Source: Gordonia paraffinivorans NBRC 108238 (GTDB lineage: Bacteria > Actinomycetota > Actinomycetes > Mycobacteriales > Mycobacteriaceae). From it: 64,000 bases of DNA. The position numbers were made by a program, and so were the translations under genes. Each line of letters starts with the position of its first letter. Position 1 is the first letter of the stretch. The stretch is from positions 1-64,000 of the forward strand of contig NZ_BAOQ01000028.1 in NCBI RefSeq assembly GCF_000344155.1, given 5' to 3'. Below the pieces are notes generated by a model, which had not been told where the DNA came from, ran no database searches, and saw nothing but the letters and a program-made list of their open reading frames with translations. Shown piece by piece: positions 26,624 to 42,483 of the stretch.

Positions 26624-26664
26624 GGGCTTTTCGCCGGTTCACGACCGTCACCAGGAGGTGAGAG

Positions 26665-27219
26665 ATGGGACTCGAGGAACGTCTGCCGAGCGGCTTCCTG
26701 CTGAGCACCGTCGAGGAGCTGGCCGGTTTCATGCGCAAGGGGTCGCTGTGGCCGGCGACCTTCGGGCTCGCCTGCTGCGCGATCGAGATGATGTCGACCA
26801 CCTCCGGACGATACGACCTGGCCCGATTCGGCATGGAGGCCTTCCGCGCCTCGCCCCGGCAGGCCGACCTGATGATCGTCGCCGGCCGAGTCAGCCAGAA
26901 GATGGCGCCGGTGCTGCGCCAGATCTACGACCAGATGGTCGAGCCCAAATGGGTTCTGGCGATGGGCGTCTGCGCGTCGTCGGGCGGGATGTTCAACAAC
27001 TATGCCATCGTCCAGGGCGTCGACCACGTGGTCCCGGTCGACATCTACCTACCCGGGTGCCCACCGCGGCCCGAGATGCTGTTGAACGCGATCCTCGAGC
27101 TGCACGAGAAGATCCAGGAGATGCCCCTCGGGGTCAACCGCGAGGAGGCGGTCTGGGCGGCCGAGCGCGCCGCCCTGGAGGCGACCCCGACCATCGAGAT
27201 GAAGGGGCTGCTGCGATGA
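26665..27219 (+). CDS. nuoB: NADH-quinone oxidoreductase subunit B
   Basis: Peripheral-arm subunit of 184 aa that holds the N2 [4Fe-4S] cluster, the last electron carrier before quinone. Ligands: the tandem Cys in [10 protein letters not shown], Cys in [10 protein letters not shown] and Cys in [20 protein letters not shown] precedes the ATG. The stop overlaps nuoC by 4 nt. Confidence 0.97.
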   Translation: MGLEERLPSGFLLSTVEELAGFMRKGSLWPATFGLACCAIEMMSTTSGRYDLARFGMEAFRASPRQADLMIVAGRVSQKMAPVLRQIYDQMVEPKWVLAMGVCASSGGMFNNYAIVQGVDHVVPVDIYLPGCPPRPEMLLNAILELHEKIQEMPLGVNREEAVWAAERAALEATPTIEMKGLLR

Positions 27220-27967
27220 AGCCCGACGACCTCGACCCCACACGCGGCGACCCGGCCCACACGGGCCCCGCACACCTCGGCCCCGAACCCCCGACACCAG
27301 AACCGGATCCACCCGATCCGGAGGTGATCGGCGTCCGGCACGGATTGTTCGGGACACCGGGCACCGGCGACACCTCGGGCTACGGCGGACTCGTCCAGCC
27401 GATCACCCTGCCACCGAGCTCGACGCGCCCCTACGGCGGGTACTTCGACGAGATCGCCGACGCCCTCGAACGCGAACTCGCCGACCGGTACGACGCCGCC
27501 GTGGAGAAGATCGTGATCTTCCGCGACGAGATGACGATCCACGTGCGGCGTGACCACCTCCCCACAGTCGCTCTCACACTTCGTAATTGCCCCGACCTCC
27601 GCTTCGAGCTCTGCCTCGGCGTCAACGGCGTCCACTACCCGGGCGATCCCGGACGCGAACTCCACGCGGTCTATCCGCTGGCCTCCCTGACCCACAACCG
27701 CCGGGTCCGTCTGGAGGTGTCGGCGCCGGACGCCGATCCCCACATCCCGAGCATCTGCGACATCTACCCCACCAACGACTGGCACGAGCGGGAGACCTAC
27801 GACTTCTTCGGGATCGTCTTCGACGGGCACCGCTCGCTCACCCGGATCGAGATGCCCGACGACTGGGAGGGACACCCCCAGCGCAAGGACTACCCGCTCG
27901 GCGGGGTGCCGGTCGAGTACAAGGGGACCCGCGTCGACCCACCAGACCGGAGGAGGTCGTACAGCTG

Positions 27968-27968
<1 letters not shown>
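27216..27968 (+). CDS. nuoC: NADH-quinone oxidoreductase subunit C
   Basis: Peripheral-arm subunit of 250 aa (30-kDa type). The family signature is at the C-terminus: [19 protein letters not shown] followed by the RKDYPLGG motif. The first 75 residues are acidic and Pro-rich, as in mycobacterial homologues. ATGA overlap with nuoB; the stop shares one base with the nuoD start. Confidence 0.95.
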
Positions 27969-31400
<3,432 letters not shown>

Positions 31401-31404
<4 letters not shown>

Positions 31405-33812
31405 CCCTCACCCACGGCAGCGACCCGTCCACCGAGGCAGACAACCTCGTGGGGATCGTCATCGACGGCCGGCCGGTCCGGGTTCCGAAGGGCACCTTGT
31501 TGATCCGCGCCGCCGAGCAGATCGGGATCACCATCCCCCGCTTCTGCGATCACCCGCTCCTCGATCCGGTCGGCGCCTGCCGACAGTGCCTCGTCGAGGT
31601 GGAGGGGCAGCGCAAGCCCCTCGCCTCGTGCACGACGGTCGCCACCGAGGGCATGGTGGTGCACACGCAGATGAGCTCGAAGGTCGCCGCCGACGCCCAA
31701 CGCGGGGTGATGGAGTTGCTGCTCATCAACCATCCGCTCGACTGCCCGGTCTGCGACAAGGGCGGCGAATGCCCGTTGCAGAACCAGGCGATGGCCACCG
31801 GGCGCAGCGAGTCCCGGTTCGACGGGGTCAAGCGGACGTTCGTGAAACCGGTGCCGCTGTCGTCGGAGGTGCTCCTCGACCGCGAGCGGTGCGTGCTCTG
31901 CGCGCGGTGCACGCGCTTCTCCACCCAGGTCGCCGGCGACCCGCTCATCGAGTTGGCCGATCGCGGTGCGCTGCAACAGGTCAGCATCTACCAGGACGAG
32001 CCCTTCGACTCGTACTTCTCCGGCAACACCGTGCAGATCTGCCCGGTGGGCGCCCTGACCGGCGCGCAATACCGTTTCCGCGCACGGCCCTTCGACCTCG
32101 TGTCCACGCCGAGCGTGTGCGAGCACTGCGCCAGCGGGTGCGCGCAACGCACCGACCATCGTCGGGGAAAGGTGCTGCGCCGCCTCGCCGGCGACGATCC
32201 CGAGGTCAACTCCGAGTGGAACTGCGACAAGGGCCGCTGGGCCTTCGCCTACGCCACCGCCGCCGACCGGATCACCGCCCCGCTCGTGCGCGATCGTCAC
32301 GGGGATCTGCGCGAGTCCAGCTGGGCCGATGCGATCCGCGTTGCCGCAGAAGGCCTCTCGACGGCGATCGGGAACACCGGCGTCCTGACCGGCGGTCGGC
32401 TGACCGTCGAGGACGCGTATGCGTACTCGCGGTTCGCCCGCACGGTGCTGCGCACCGACGACATCGACTTCCGGGCCCGCGTCCACAGCAGCGAAGAGGC
32501 CGACTTCCTCGCCGCCCGCGTCGCCGGGCGCGGACTCGAGACCACCTACGACGACCTGTCGGCCGCTCCCGCGGTTCTCCTCGCCGGCTTCGAGCCGGAG
32601 GAGGAATCGCCGATCGTCTTCCTGCGATTGCGGCGCGCCGTCCGCGCCGGCGGGTTGCGCGTCGCGACGGTGGCGCCGTTCGCCAGTCGCGGGGTGCGCA
32701 AGCTCGATGCGCAGCTGTTCACCGCCGTGCCCGGCGCCGAGCGGTCCGTCCTGAGTTCCGCCGAGGCGACCCACCATCTCCGCGAACCGGGTTCGGTGCT
32801 CATCGTCGGCGAGCGTCTCGCAGCGAGCCCGGGAGCGCTGACCGCGGCCGCAGACCTCGCCGACCGGACGGGCGCGCATCTCGCGTGGATACCGCGGCGC
32901 GCGGGTGAACGCGGTGCGCTCGAGACCGGGGCGCTCTCCGGGCTGCTGCCGGGCGGACGCCCCCTCGCCGATCCGGAGGCCCGGGCGGCGGTGGCCTCGG
33001 TGTGGGGCGCCGACCTCCCCACACGGGCCGGCCGCGACACCACCGGCATCCTCGACGCGGCCCGGTGTCACGGGCTGTCGCTGCTGATCGCCGGCGTGGA
33101 CCTCGACGACCTGCCCGACCCTGCCGCGGCGGCCGAATCACTCGCCGCCGCACCATTTGTCGTCAGCCTGGAGCAGCGGCACTCCACCGTCACCGCCCAC
33201 GCGGACGTGGTGTTCCCCGTCGCGGCGGTCGCCGAGAAGGAGGGCACCGTCGTCGACTGGGAGGGCCGCCCGCGCAGCTTCACGACCGCGCTCACCGAGA
33301 CCGGGCACCTGCCCGATCACCGGATCCTCCACGCGCTGGCGCGTCGCATGGGCGTCGATCTCCGGTGCGACGGCCCGCAGACCATCCACATGGACCTTCG
33401 TCGCATCGGCGCCTGGGCGGGCAAGCGGACGGCCATCGCCGCCCACGACCGTCCCCGGCACACCCCGGCGGCCGGCCAGGCGGTCCTGGCGACCTGGCGC
33501 ATGCTCCTCGACCTCGGACGCCTGCAGGACGACGAGCCGTACCTCGCCGGCACGGCGCGCACCCCCGTCGCCCGGATGTCGCCGGCCACCGCGGCCGAGG
33601 CGGGCGTCGCGGTCGACGGCCGGGTGCGGATCAGCACCGCCGACGGCGCCATCACGCTGCCGGTCGAGCTCACCGACATGCCGGACCGGGTCGTGTGGGT
33701 CCCGCTGAACTCCCCCGGCTCCCGGGTCCACCCCGACCTGCGTGCGCAGGCGGGCGACCTGGTGGCTCTGTCGCCCGCCTCGGCGGCCGACGTCCCCGGA
33801 GGCGACCGATGA
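31401..33812 (+). CDS. nuoG: NADH-quinone oxidoreductase subunit G
   Basis: Largest peripheral subunit, 803 aa. N-terminal [2Fe-2S] ferredoxin domain ([19 protein letters not shown]), the His/Cys cluster [17 protein letters not shown], a ferredoxin-like [11 protein letters not shown], and the N7-type site [12 protein letters not shown] molybdopterin-oxidoreductase-like domain without cofactor follows. Carries electrons from NuoF towards NuoI and NuoB. ATGA overlaps on both sides. Confidence 0.95.
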
Positions 33813-35176
33813 TCCTCGCCGCCGACGCCGCCACCCTGGCCATCGACTATCCCGACCTCGCCGACTTCGGGCACGACCCGATCTGGCTCGTGATCCTCAA
33901 GGCCCTCGGCGTCTTCGCGTTCCTCGTCCTCAACCCGCTCGCGGCGATCCTCCTCGAGCGCAAGATCATGGCGCGGATGCAGGGCCGCATCGGCCCCAAC
34001 CGCGTGGGACCCCGCGGGATCCTCCAGAGCGTCGCCGACGGCGTGAAACTCGCACTGAAGGAAGGAATCATCCCGGCGGGAGTCGACAAGGTGATCTATC
34101 TCCTCGCACCGATCATCGCGGTCGTGCCGGCCGTCGTGGCGTTCGCGGTGATCCCCTTCGGGCCGATGGTGTCGGTGTTCGGCCACCAGACCCCGTTGCA
34201 GCTCACCGACCTGCCGGTCGGCATCCTCTACGTGCTCGCCGTGACGTCGGTCGGGGTCTACGGCATCGTGCTGGCCGGGTGGTCGTCGGGCTCGACCTAT
34301 CCGCTCCTCGGCGGCCTGCGCTCGACCGCACAGGTCATCTCGTACGAGATCGCGATGGGACTGACGTTCGCCGCGGTGTTCCTCGACGCCGGGACCATGT
34401 CCACCTCGGGGATCGTCGCCGCGCAGGAGCACCACTGGTACTTCATGCTCCTGCTGCCCTCGTTCGTGATCTACGCGATCTCGATGGTCGGCGAGACCAA
34501 CCGTGCGCCTTTCGATCTGCCCGAGGCCGAGGGCGAACTCGTCGGCGGGTTCCACACCGAGTACTCGTCGCTGAAGTTCGCGATGTTCATGCTCGCCGAG
34601 TACATCAACATGGTCACCGTCTCCGCGCTGGCCACGACGATGTTCCTGGGCGGCTGGCAGGCGCCGTGGCCGTTGAGCGCCTTCGACTGGGCCAACTCCG
34701 GGTGGTGGCCGATCCTCTGGTTCACCCTGAAGGTCTGGGCGTTCATGTTCGTGTTCATCTGGCTGCGCACCAGCCTGCCGCGACTGCGCTACGACCAGTT
34801 CATGAACCTGGGCTGGAAGGTCCTCATCCCCATCTCGCTGGCCTGGGTGATGGTCGTCGCGATCATCCGGGTCTCGGCCGGCGACCACACGCTGGTGCGC
34901 GCCCTCGTCTCCACGGCCGCGGGACTGGTGGTGACCGCGCTGATCGGTTACGCGATCTGGCGGCTGATGCGGGTCCCGACCGACCCCGACGCACCCGACC
35001 CCGGGTCCGACCGGGCGGGCCCCGGCCGGTCCGAGCCGTTCGACCCCATGGCCGGCGGCTTCCCCGTCCCGCCCATGCCGGGGCAGGTCGTCGACCCGAA
35101 GGCGACCGGGTCCGCCGCCACATCCCCACCGGCCGGTGTCGAGCCGGCGCCGAGCAGGGAGACCACCGATGCCTGA
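33809..35176 (+). CDS. nuoH: NADH-quinone oxidoreductase subunit H
   Basis: Membrane subunit of 455 aa with about eight helices that joins the peripheral arm and shapes the quinone channel. Conserved loops: [20 protein letters not shown] and [20 protein letters not shown]. The C-terminus has about 65 extra residues rich in Pro, Asp and Gly, which make the protein longer than usual. It overlaps nuoI by 8 nt. Confidence 0.96.
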   Translation: MILAADAATLAIDYPDLADFGHDPIWLVILKALGVFAFLVLNPLAAILLERKIMARMQGRIGPNRVGPRGILQSVADGVKLALKEGIIPAGVDKVIYLLAPIIAVVPAVVAFAVIPFGPMVSVFGHQTPLQLTDLPVGILYVLAVTSVGVYGIVLAGWSSGSTYPLLGGLRSTAQVISYEIAMGLTFAAVFLDAGTMSTSGIVAAQEHHWYFMLLLPSFVIYAISMVGETNRAPFDLPEAEGELVGGFHTEYSSLKFAMFMLAEYINMVTVSALATTMFLGGWQAPWPLSAFDWANSGWWPILWFTLKVWAFMFVFIWLRTSLPRLRYDQFMNLGWKVLIPISLAWVMVVAIIRVSAGDHTLVRALVSTAAGLVVTALIGYAIWRLMRVPTDPDAPDPGSDRAGPGRSEPFDPMAGGFPVPPMPGQVVDPKATGSAATSPPAGVEPAPSRETTDA

Positions 35177-35774
35177 TTTCCTCAAGCCGGTCGACGGCTT
35201 CCGCGTCACGTTCGGCGGCATGTTCTCGCCGACGATCACCGAACAGTACCCGGAGGAGAAGCGGCCCACCGCTCCCCGGTATCACGGTCGGCACCAGCTC
35301 AACCGCCACCCCGACGGGTTGGAGAAGTGCATCGGCTGCGAGCTGTGCGCCTGGGCCTGTCCCGCCGACGCCATCTACGTCGAGGGCGCCGACAACACTC
35401 CAGAGGAACGGTATTCGCCCGGTGAGAGGTACGGGTGCGTCTACCAGATCAATTACCTGCGATGCATCGGCTGCGGCCTGTGCATCGAGGCCTGCCCCAC
35501 CCGCGCACTCACCATGACCAACGACTACGAGCTGGCCGACGACAACCGAGCCGACCTCATCTACGAGAAGGACCGTCTGCTCGCACCGCTCCCGCCGGGC
35601 GCCGAGGCGCCCCCGCACGACATGGCGCCGGGTTCGACGGAGGAGAACTACTACCGCGGAGAGATCACCGCGGAAGGAAGGCTGGTGCCGCGCACCGGAT
35701 CTCCCGGTGCGCCGCCGAGTGCGACGACCGGCGACGACGTCCGACCCGACGATGCCCGGGGGTCACGGGCATGA
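35169..35774 (+). CDS. nuoI: NADH-quinone oxidoreductase subunit I
   Basis: TYKY-type ferredoxin subunit, 201 aa, with two [4Fe-4S] clusters (N6a and N6b) bound by [12 protein letters not shown] and [12 protein letters not shown], each completed by the last Cys of the other motif. The tail after residue 150 is polar and low in complexity. The start [11 protein letters not shown] fits the family; the stop overlaps nuoJ by 4 nt. Confidence 0.96.
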   Translation: MPDFLKPVDGFRVTFGGMFSPTITEQYPEEKRPTAPRYHGRHQLNRHPDGLEKCIGCELCAWACPADAIYVEGADNTPEERYSPGERYGCVYQINYLRCIGCGLCIEACPTRALTMTNDYELADDNRADLIYEKDRLLAPLPPGAEAPPHDMAPGSTEENYYRGEITAEGRLVPRTGSPGAPPSATTGDDVRPDDARGSRA

Positions 35775-36592
35775 CCGGTTGGGACACGGCCGGCACGCTG
35801 GGCCTGCTGGCCGCGGAATCGGTGCGCACCTCGACCGGCGAGGCCATCCAGTTCTGGGTCCTCGGCGCCGTGGCCGTCGCCGGCGCACTCGGGGTCGTCT
35901 TCGCCACCAAGGCCGTGTACTCGGCGATCTTCCTCGCGACCACCATGATCGTTCTCGCGGTGTTCTACGTGGCGCAGGGCGCGCTGTTCCTCGGCGTCGT
36001 GCAGGTCGTGGTCTACACCGGCGCGGTGATGATGCTGTTCCTGTTCGTGCTGATGCTCATCGGCGTCGACTCGTCGGATTCGCTGAAGGAGACGCTGCGC
36101 GGACAACGGTTCGCCGCGGGACTGATCGGGATCGGCTTCGGCGTCCTGCTGATCGCCGGGATCGGCAGCGCGACCGTCGCGGTCACCGCCGGCGCCACCG
36201 AACCGTATGCCCTGGCCAGTGACAGCAACTCGGCCATCGAGTCGATCGCCGAACTGATCTTCGTGCGCTATCTGTGGGCGTTCGAGCTGACCGGGGCCCT
36301 GTTGATCGCCGCGACCCTCGGCGCGATGGTGCTGGCCCACCGGGAGCGCTTCGGCCCGCGGCTCACCCAGAAGGAGCTGTCGAAGGCCCGGTTCCGCAGC
36401 GGCGTGAACCTCACCCCGCTGCCGAGTCCCGGTGTCTACGCGCGACACAACGCGGTCGACGTCCCGGCGCGGCTGCCCGACGGGAGCCCCTCGGACCTGT
36501 CGGTGAACGCGATACTGGCCGCCCGAACGCTGCGTCGTCCCGGCGATCGCCGGCCTGCGGGCGAGGACCGACCCGGCTCGGATCGGCGGTGA
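35771..36592 (+). CDS. nuoJ: NADH-quinone oxidoreductase subunit J
   Basis: Membrane subunit of 273 aa with five predicted helices. The third helix region has the conserved [17 protein letters not shown], which includes the pi-bulge segment. The C-terminal 80 or so residues are a cytosolic extension typical of actinobacterial NuoJ. It ends 4 nt before nuoK. Confidence 0.94.
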   Translation: MTGWDTAGTLGLLAAESVRTSTGEAIQFWVLGAVAVAGALGVVFATKAVYSAIFLATTMIVLAVFYVAQGALFLGVVQVVVYTGAVMMLFLFVLMLIGVDSSDSLKETLRGQRFAAGLIGIGFGVLLIAGIGSATVAVTAGATEPYALASDSNSAIESIAELIFVRYLWAFELTGALLIAATLGAMVLAHRERFGPRLTQKELSKARFRSGVNLTPLPSPGVYARHNAVDVPARLPDGSPSDLSVNAILAARTLRRPGDRRPAGEDRPGSDRR

Positions 36593-36596
36593 GGCG

Positions 36597-36896
36597 ATGA
36601 ACCCGGAGAACTACCTCTACCTCTCGGCCCTGCTGTTCACGATCGGCGCCTCCGGTGTCCTGTTGCGCCGCAATGCGATCGTCGTCTTCATGTGCATCGA
36701 GCTCATGCTCAACGCGGCCAACCTGGCATTCGTGACCTTCGCGCGGATGACGCAGTCGTTCGACGGCCAGGTGATCGCCTTCTTCACGATGGTCGTCGCC
36801 GCCGCAGAGGTGGTCGTCGGACTGGCCATCATCATGACGATCTTCCGGTCACGCCGTTCGGCGTCGGTCGACGACGCGGATCTGCTCAAGCGGTAG
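36597..36896 (+). CDS. nuoK: NADH-quinone oxidoreductase subunit K
   Basis: Small membrane subunit of 99 aa with three helices, homologous to MrpC. Two conserved membrane Glu residues are present: one in [13 protein letters not shown] and one in [12 protein letters not shown]; both are on the proton path. The ATG follows GAGGCG. Confidence 0.95.
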   Translation: MNPENYLYLSALLFTIGASGVLLRRNAIVVFMCIELMLNAANLAFVTFARMTQSFDGQVIAFFTMVVAAAEVVVGLAIIMTIFRSRRSASVDDADLLKR

Positions 36897-36907
36897 AGGA
36901 GGACTGG

Positions 36908-38821
36908 GTGAACGCCGAACTGACCGCGTCGCTGCTCTGGCTCGTTCCCGCGCTCCCCCTCGCCGGGGCGGCGGTCCTCCTGCTCGGCGGCCACGCCACC
37001 GACCGGTGGGGTCATCTGCTCGCCACGACGACCGCCGTCGCGTCGTTCCTGGTCGGGGCGGCGATGTTCGTCGGGATGGCGTCCCGGTCCGCCGACGGCC
37101 GCGGCGTCTCCGACATCCTGTTCAGCTGGGTCCCCGTCGGAGAACTCCAGGTGGACTTCGGTTTCCGCCTCGATCAGTTGTCGATGTGCTTCGTCCTGCT
37201 GATCACGGGCGTGGGCGCGTTGATCCACGTCTACTCCATCGGGTACATGGCGCACGACCCGGATCGGCGACGGTTCTTCGCCTACCTCAACCTCTTCCTC
37301 GCGGCGATGCTGGTCCTCGTGCTCGCCGACAACTACCTCGGCCTCTACCTGGGCTGGGAGGGAGTCGGTCTCGCGTCCTACCTGCTGATCGGCTTCTGGC
37401 AGCACAAGCCGTCGGCGGCGACCGCCGCGAAGAAGGCGTTCGTGGTCAACCGCGTCGGCGACATCGGCCTGGCCGTGGCGCTGATGATCATGTTCGCGAC
37501 CTTCGGGTCGGTGTCGTTCGCCGCGGTCTTCGACGGTGCGCCGCAGGTCAGCGAATCCACCCTCACCGCACTGGGATTCATGCTCCTGCTCGCCGCGTGC
37601 GGCAAGTCCGCCCAGGTGCCGCTGCAGTCCTGGCTCGGCGATGCCATGGAGGGCCCAACCCCGGTCTCGGCGCTCATCCACGCCGCGACCATGGTGACCG
37701 CGGGCGTCTACCTGATCGTGCGGTCGGGGCCGGTCTTCGACCTGGCGCCGGGGGCCCGGGTGGGCGTCGTGGTCGTCGGTGCGGTGACATTGCTGTTCGG
37801 CGCCGTCATCGGGTGCGCGAAGGACGACATCAAGAAGGCACTGGCGGCGTCGACGATGAGCCAGATCGGGTACATGGTGCTCGCGGCCGGCCTCGGACCC
37901 GCCGGTTATGCGTTCGCGATCCTGCACCTGCTCACCCACGGCTTCTTCAAGGCCGGGCTGTTCCTCGGCGCCGGCTCGGTGATGCACGGCATGGACGACG
38001 AGACCGACATGCGCCGGTTCGGCGGGCTGCGGACTCTCATGCCGATCACGTTCGCCACCTTCGGGGTCGGCTACCTCGCGATCATCGGCGTGCCGCCGTT
38101 CGCCGGGTTCTACTCCAAGGACCACATCATCGAGGCGGCGTTCGGCGAGGGCGGAGCGAAGGGGCTGATCCTCGGCGGCGCCGCGCTGCTCGGCGCCGGC
38201 ATCACCGCGTTCTACATGACCCGCGTGATGCTGTTGACCTTCTTCGGCGAGAAGCGCTGGCATGACGGTACCGACGCCCCCGCTCCGCACCCGCACGAGT
38301 CGCCGCGGGTGATGACCGTCCCGATGATCCTCATCGCGATCGGATCGGTGGCCTCCGGCGCGCTCCTCGCGATCGGCGGGACACTGGAGCACTGGCTGGC
38401 CCCCGTCGTCGGCGAACACACGCCGCATCACGTGCTGCCGGTGTGGGCGATGACGCTCATCATCCTCGCCGTCGTCGCCGTCGGCGTCGGGGTCGCCTAC
38501 CGGCAGTACGCGACCCACCCGGTGCCCGTCACCGCCCCCGAGGACGTCTCCCTGTTGACCGTCGCCGCGCGGCGTGACCTGTACGGGGACACCGTCAACG
38601 AGGAGCTGCTGATGCGGCCCGGCCGACGCGTGACCGCCGGCCTCGTCGCGGTGGAGTCCGACGGCGTCGACGGGCTCACCGGCGGTGTGGGCACCGCGAT
38701 CGCCCGGACGTCGCGTCGAATACGGGGGTGGCAGAACGGCTACGTGCGTTCCTACGCCCTGTCCATGTTCGCGGGCACCGCGGTGGTCCTCGCTCTCGTG
38801 ATGGCGGTGAACGTGCTGTGA
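36908..38821 (+). CDS. nuoL: NADH-quinone oxidoreductase subunit L
   Basis: Antiporter-like proton-pumping subunit of 637 aa with about 15 helices plus the lateral helix. Key features: [17 protein letters not shown], the ion-channel segment [26 protein letters not shown], and the helix-12 lysine and His region [18 protein letters not shown]. The GTG follows AGAGGAGGA. The stop overlaps the nuoM GTG by 4 nt. Confidence 0.95.
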   Translation: MNAELTASLLWLVPALPLAGAAVLLLGGHATDRWGHLLATTTAVASFLVGAAMFVGMASRSADGRGVSDILFSWVPVGELQVDFGFRLDQLSMCFVLLITGVGALIHVYSIGYMAHDPDRRRFFAYLNLFLAAMLVLVLADNYLGLYLGWEGVGLASYLLIGFWQHKPSAATAAKKAFVVNRVGDIGLAVALMIMFATFGSVSFAAVFDGAPQVSESTLTALGFMLLLAACGKSAQVPLQSWLGDAMEGPTPVSALIHAATMVTAGVYLIVRSGPVFDLAPGARVGVVVVGAVTLLFGAVIGCAKDDIKKALAASTMSQIGYMVLAAGLGPAGYAFAILHLLTHGFFKAGLFLGAGSVMHGMDDETDMRRFGGLRTLMPITFATFGVGYLAIIGVPPFAGFYSKDHIIEAAFGEGGAKGLILGGAALLGAGITAFYMTRVMLLTFFGEKRWHDGTDAPAPHPHESPRVMTVPMILIAIGSVASGALLAIGGTLEHWLAPVVGEHTPHHVLPVWAMTLIILAVVAVGVGVAYRQYATHPVPVTAPEDVSLLTVAARRDLYGDTVNEELLMRPGRRVTAGLVAVESDGVDGLTGGVGTAIARTSRRIRGWQNGYVRSYALSMFAGTAVVLALVMAVNVL

Positions 38822-40446
38822 GCATCCCCTGGCTGACCGTTCTGTGGCTCGTCCCCGCGATCGCCGCGGGCCTGGTGCTCGCCGTTCCGGCGAACCGACC
38901 GGTGATCGCGAAGTGGTTCGCGCTGACGGTGAGCGTCCTCGTGCTGGCCGTCGGAGTGGGACTCGCCATCGGCTTCGACCCGGCCGGCGACCGTTACCAG
39001 TTCGTGGAGGACGTCAGCTGGATTCCCGCACTCGGAACCCGCTATTCGCTCGGACTCGACGGGATCGGGCTCGCGCTGATCCTGCTGACCGCAGCGCTTC
39101 TCCCGCTGCTCCTGCTGGCCGGGTGGAACGACGCCGACACGGCGGGTTCGCTCGATCACGCGGGCGGCCTCGCACGCAAGAACCCGCACATCTACCTCGC
39201 CCTGTTCCTCGCGACCGAGGCGATGGTGCTGATGAGCTTCGTCGCCCTCGACATCCTGCTGTTCTACATCTTCTTCGAGGCCATGCTCATCCCGATGTAC
39301 TTCCTCATCGGCGGCTTCGGCAACGGCCCCAACCGATCCGGTGCGGCGGTGAAGTTCTTGCTGTACAACCTGTTCGGCGGCCTGATCCTGCTCGCCGCGG
39401 TCGTCGGGCTGTACGTGGTCACCGCGCAGAACGGGGTCGACGGGGGCACGTTCGCGCTGACCGACGTCGTGGCGGCGGTGTCGAGCGGCCAGCTCGACGA
39501 CTCGACCGGCCTCGCGAAACTCCTGTTCCTCGGGTTCATGTTCGCCTTCGCGGTGAAAGCCCCGCTGTGGCCGTTGCATTCGTGGCTTCCCGACGCCGCG
39601 GTGGCCGCCACCCCGACCTCCGCGGTGCTGATGATGGCGGTAATCGACAAGGTCGGCACCTTCGCGATGCTGCGGTTCTGCCTGCAGCTGTTCCCCGACG
39701 CATCCCGGTGGTTCGCCCCGTTGATCTGTGCGCTCGCCGTCGTCGGCATCGTCTACGGCGCGATCCTCGCGATCGGCCAGACCGATGTGATGCGGCTCAT
39801 CGCCTACACGTCGATCTCCCATTTCGGATTCATCATCCTGGGCATCTTCGCGCTGACCGCGCAGGGCCAGACCGGCTCGACGCTCTACATGGTCAATCAC
39901 GGGATCTCCACCGCCGCACTGTTCCTCATCGCCGGGTTCCTGGTGTCGCGGCGCGGCAGCCGGCTCATCGCCGACTACGGCGGGGTCCAGAAGGTGGCCC
40001 CGGTCCTCGCCGGAACCTTCCTCGTCGCCGGTCTCGCCACCCTCTCCCTGCCCGGACTGGCGCCGTTCATCAGTGAATTCCTGGTCCTCGTCGGAACGTT
40101 CACGCGGTACCCGGTCGCGGCCGTCGTCGCGACCTCGGCGCTGGTCCTGTCCGCGATCTACATCCTGTGGACCTACCAGCGGATGATGGGCGGCCCGCCG
40201 AAGAGCGGGGACTCGGCGGCGCCCGGCATCCGTGACCTCGCCGGGCGCGAACTGGTCGTCGTGGCCCCGCTGATGGCCCTGTTGCTCGTCCTCGGCATTT
40301 ATCCGAAACCGCTGATCGACCTCATCGAACCGGCCGTGCAGAACACGCTCACCACAGTCGGGGTCACCGCTCCCGAGCCCGCGGTCGCAGAGCCCGGAGA
40401 CGGCCGAACACACGGCACCACAACCGAAGCGGAGGGACACCGATGA
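38818..40446 (+). CDS. nuoM: NADH-quinone oxidoreductase subunit M
   Basis: Antiporter-like proton-pumping subunit, 542 aa, about 14 helices. Conserved: [14 protein letters not shown] with the essential membrane Glu, [22 protein letters not shown], and [14 protein letters not shown]. The GTG start is set by its 4-nt overlap with nuoL; the next in-frame starts would cut into the first helix. Overlaps nuoN by 4 nt. Confidence 0.95.
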   Translation: MSIPWLTVLWLVPAIAAGLVLAVPANRPVIAKWFALTVSVLVLAVGVGLAIGFDPAGDRYQFVEDVSWIPALGTRYSLGLDGIGLALILLTAALLPLLLLAGWNDADTAGSLDHAGGLARKNPHIYLALFLATEAMVLMSFVALDILLFYIFFEAMLIPMYFLIGGFGNGPNRSGAAVKFLLYNLFGGLILLAAVVGLYVVTAQNGVDGGTFALTDVVAAVSSGQLDDSTGLAKLLFLGFMFAFAVKAPLWPLHSWLPDAAVAATPTSAVLMMAVIDKVGTFAMLRFCLQLFPDASRWFAPLICALAVVGIVYGAILAIGQTDVMRLIAYTSISHFGFIILGIFALTAQGQTGSTLYMVNHGISTAALFLIAGFLVSRRGSRLIADYGGVQKVAPVLAGTFLVAGLATLSLPGLAPFISEFLVLVGTFTRYPVAAVVATSALVLSAIYILWTYQRMMGGPPKSGDSAAPGIRDLAGRELVVVAPLMALLLVLGIYPKPLIDLIEPAVQNTLTTVGVTAPEPAVAEPGDGRTHGTTTEAEGHR

Positions 40447-42239
40447 GTTCCACCGGCCTCACCCCCGTCTCCTCGACTCCGACCACCCTGGCCGCGATCG
40501 AGGCGCCGAGCATCGCCTACGGCGCGCTGTCGCCGATGCTCGTCGTCTTCGGGGCCGCGGTGATCGGCGTCCTGGTGGAGGCCTTCGCCCCGAGACGCTT
40601 GCGCTATCCGGTCCAGCTCGTCCTCTCGCTCGGCGGCCTCCTCGTCGCGCTGGGCGCCCTGATCGCGGTCGCCGCCGCCGAGACCTCGAACGGCGCCAAC
40701 GGACAGATCACGATGTCCGGGGCGGTGGTGATGGATCGCCCGACCCTCTACCTGCAGGGACTGCTGCTGGTGGTCGGGATCATCGCCGTCGGCTTCATGG
40801 CCGAGCGCCGGCTCGAACGCGTGGTGGCGCCGGTGGACATGCGCCGGTTGGCGGGCGCGTCGGTCGGCGACGACCGTTCCGGCAGAACCGGGGTCAGCGG
40901 CGGTGGCGGTGGAAACGGCGGCGTCGACGCCGACATGTTCACGCCGTCGGGCGCGGCGGTCCCCAACACCGACGCCGAGTTCGAGGCGACCCGCGCCGGC
41001 GCGGTCACCACCGAGGTGTTTCCGCTGGCGCTGCTGGCGCTCGGCGGGATGATGCTGTTCCCCGCGTGCGGCGACCTGTTGACGATGTTCATCGCGCTCG
41101 AGGTGTTCTCGCTACCGCTGTATCTGCTCTGCGGTCTCGCCCGGCGTCGTCGCCTCATCTCGCAGGAGGCGTCGCTGAAATACTTCCTGCTGGGTGCGTT
41201 CTCGTCGGCGTTCTTCCTGTTCGGAGCGGCATTCGTCTACGGCGCAACGGGTTCGCTGAACCTGGCGGCCATCGGGGCGTCGATCGGCGAGGTCGCCGGC
41301 CTGGGCGGCGACACCACGCTCGCCCTCATCGGCCTGGCGATGCTGGCGGTCGGCATGCTGTTCAAGGTCGGTGCCGTGCCGTTCCACGCGTGGATCCCCG
41401 ACGTCTACCAGGGCGCCCCGACCCCGGTCACCGCGTTCATGGCGTCGGCGACCAAGATCGCCGCGTTCGGCGCGCTCCTGCGGGTGTTCTACGTGGGTTT
41501 CGGCGCGTTACGCGACCAGTGGGAACCTGTGATGTGGGCGGTCGCGATCGCGTCGATGGTGATCGCGTCGGTGATGGCGGTGACCCAGACCGACGTCAAG
41601 CGCATGCTCGCGTACTCGTCGATCGCCCACGCGGGCTTCATCCTGCTGGGACTCATCGCCTTCGACGACGCCGGACTCGGCGCGACCCTGTTCTACCTGG
41701 CCGCCTACGCGTTCACCACGTTGGGCGCGTTCGCCCTCGTCGCGGTGATCCGCGAACCCGACGCCGACGCGACCGCATCCGCCCGCGCCGCAGCGATCCG
41801 CGGGCCGTCGGCGCCGGTCCGCAACCCACACCTGTCCGGGCGCGAGGCGACCGACCTCACCCAGTGGTCGGGACTCGGGCGTCGGTATCCGTTGGTGGGG
41901 GCCATGTTCGCGGTCTATCTGCTCTCCTTCGCCGGCATCCCGCTGACGAGCGGCTTTATCGCCAAGTTCGACGTCTTCGCCGCGGCCGCCGGGAACGGTG
42001 GCGGAGTACTGGTGGTCATCGGCGTCGTCAGCAGCGCGATCGCCGCCTACGTCTACATCCGGATCATCGTCGCGATGTTCTTCGACGACGTGCCGGTCGA
42101 CGGCGCCCCGCACGTGGTGAGGCCCAGCGTGCTGACCATGTCCGGTGTCGCGGTATGCACCCTGGTCACGGTCGTGCTCGGCATCTTCCCCCAACCAGTG
42201 CTGGACCTCGCCGACGCCGCGGCATCGTTCCTGCGGTGA
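40443..42239 (+). CDS. nuoN: NADH-quinone oxidoreductase subunit N
   Basis: Third antiporter-like subunit, 598 aa. Conserved: FIALEVFSLPLYLLCGLARR, LLFKVGAVPFHAWIPDVYQGAPTPVTAFM (in two parts) and SSIAHAGFILLG. A glycine-rich hydrophilic insert (about residues 138-185, including SGGGGGNGG) lies in a loop between helices and makes the protein longer than average. Last nuo gene; a hairpin follows about 150 nt downstream. Confidence 0.95.
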   Translation: MSSTGLTPVSSTPTTLAAIEAPSIAYGALSPMLVVFGAAVIGVLVEAFAPRRLRYPVQLVLSLGGLLVALGALIAVAAAETSNGANGQITMSGAVVMDRPTLYLQGLLLVVGIIAVGFMAERRLERVVAPVDMRRLAGASVGDDRSGRTGVSGGGGGNGGVDADMFTPSGAAVPNTDAEFEATRAGAVTTEVFPLALLALGGMMLFPACGDLLTMFIALEVFSLPLYLLCGLARRRRLISQEASLKYFLLGAFSSAFFLFGAAFVYGATGSLNLAAIGASIGEVAGLGGDTTLALIGLAMLAVGMLFKVGAVPFHAWIPDVYQGAPTPVTAFMASATKIAAFGALLRVFYVGFGALRDQWEPVMWAVAIASMVIASVMAVTQTDVKRMLAYSSIAHAGFILLGLIAFDDAGLGATLFYLAAYAFTTLGAFALVAVIREPDADATASARAAAIRGPSAPVRNPHLSGREATDLTQWSGLGRRYPLVGAMFAVYLLSFAGIPLTSGFIAKFDVFAAAAGNGGGVLVVIGVVSSAIAAYVYIRIIVAMFFDDVPVDGAPHVVRPSVLTMSGVAVCTLVTVVLGIFPQPVLDLADAAASFLR

Positions 42240-42385
42240 TCTCCGACGTAGCCTCAGGCACCGACATCCCGTGTCCCAGCGTGGGTCGCCACGTGTCGTG
42301 CGGCCGGGCTTCTGGTCTGTCGCTCTCGGCTCCCGGCCGGCAAACGGATTGGTGGACGGCCTGATCGAGCACCGAGTGGTCTCGC

Positions 42386-42409
42386 AGGGCCACGGTTGTC
42401 GGTGGCCCT
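42386..42409 (+). terminator. Hairpin downstream of the nuo operon
   Basis: AGGGCCAC pairs with GTGGCCCT around an 8-nt loop, followed by only one more T. It lies 147 nt after the nuoN stop and before the next gene. Moderate terminator candidate. Confidence 0.4.
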
Positions 42410-42483
42410 TCGCCTCGCGGCCTGGACCACGCCAAACGGCGAGTCCGCGCGGTCGACGGCAAATCCGTGCCACCCTGGAAACC

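Noticed and set aside
36617-38518. Long minus-strand frame opposite nuoK and nuoL
   Set aside because: Asp/Glu/Arg/His-rich shadow of the nuo genes with no family features.
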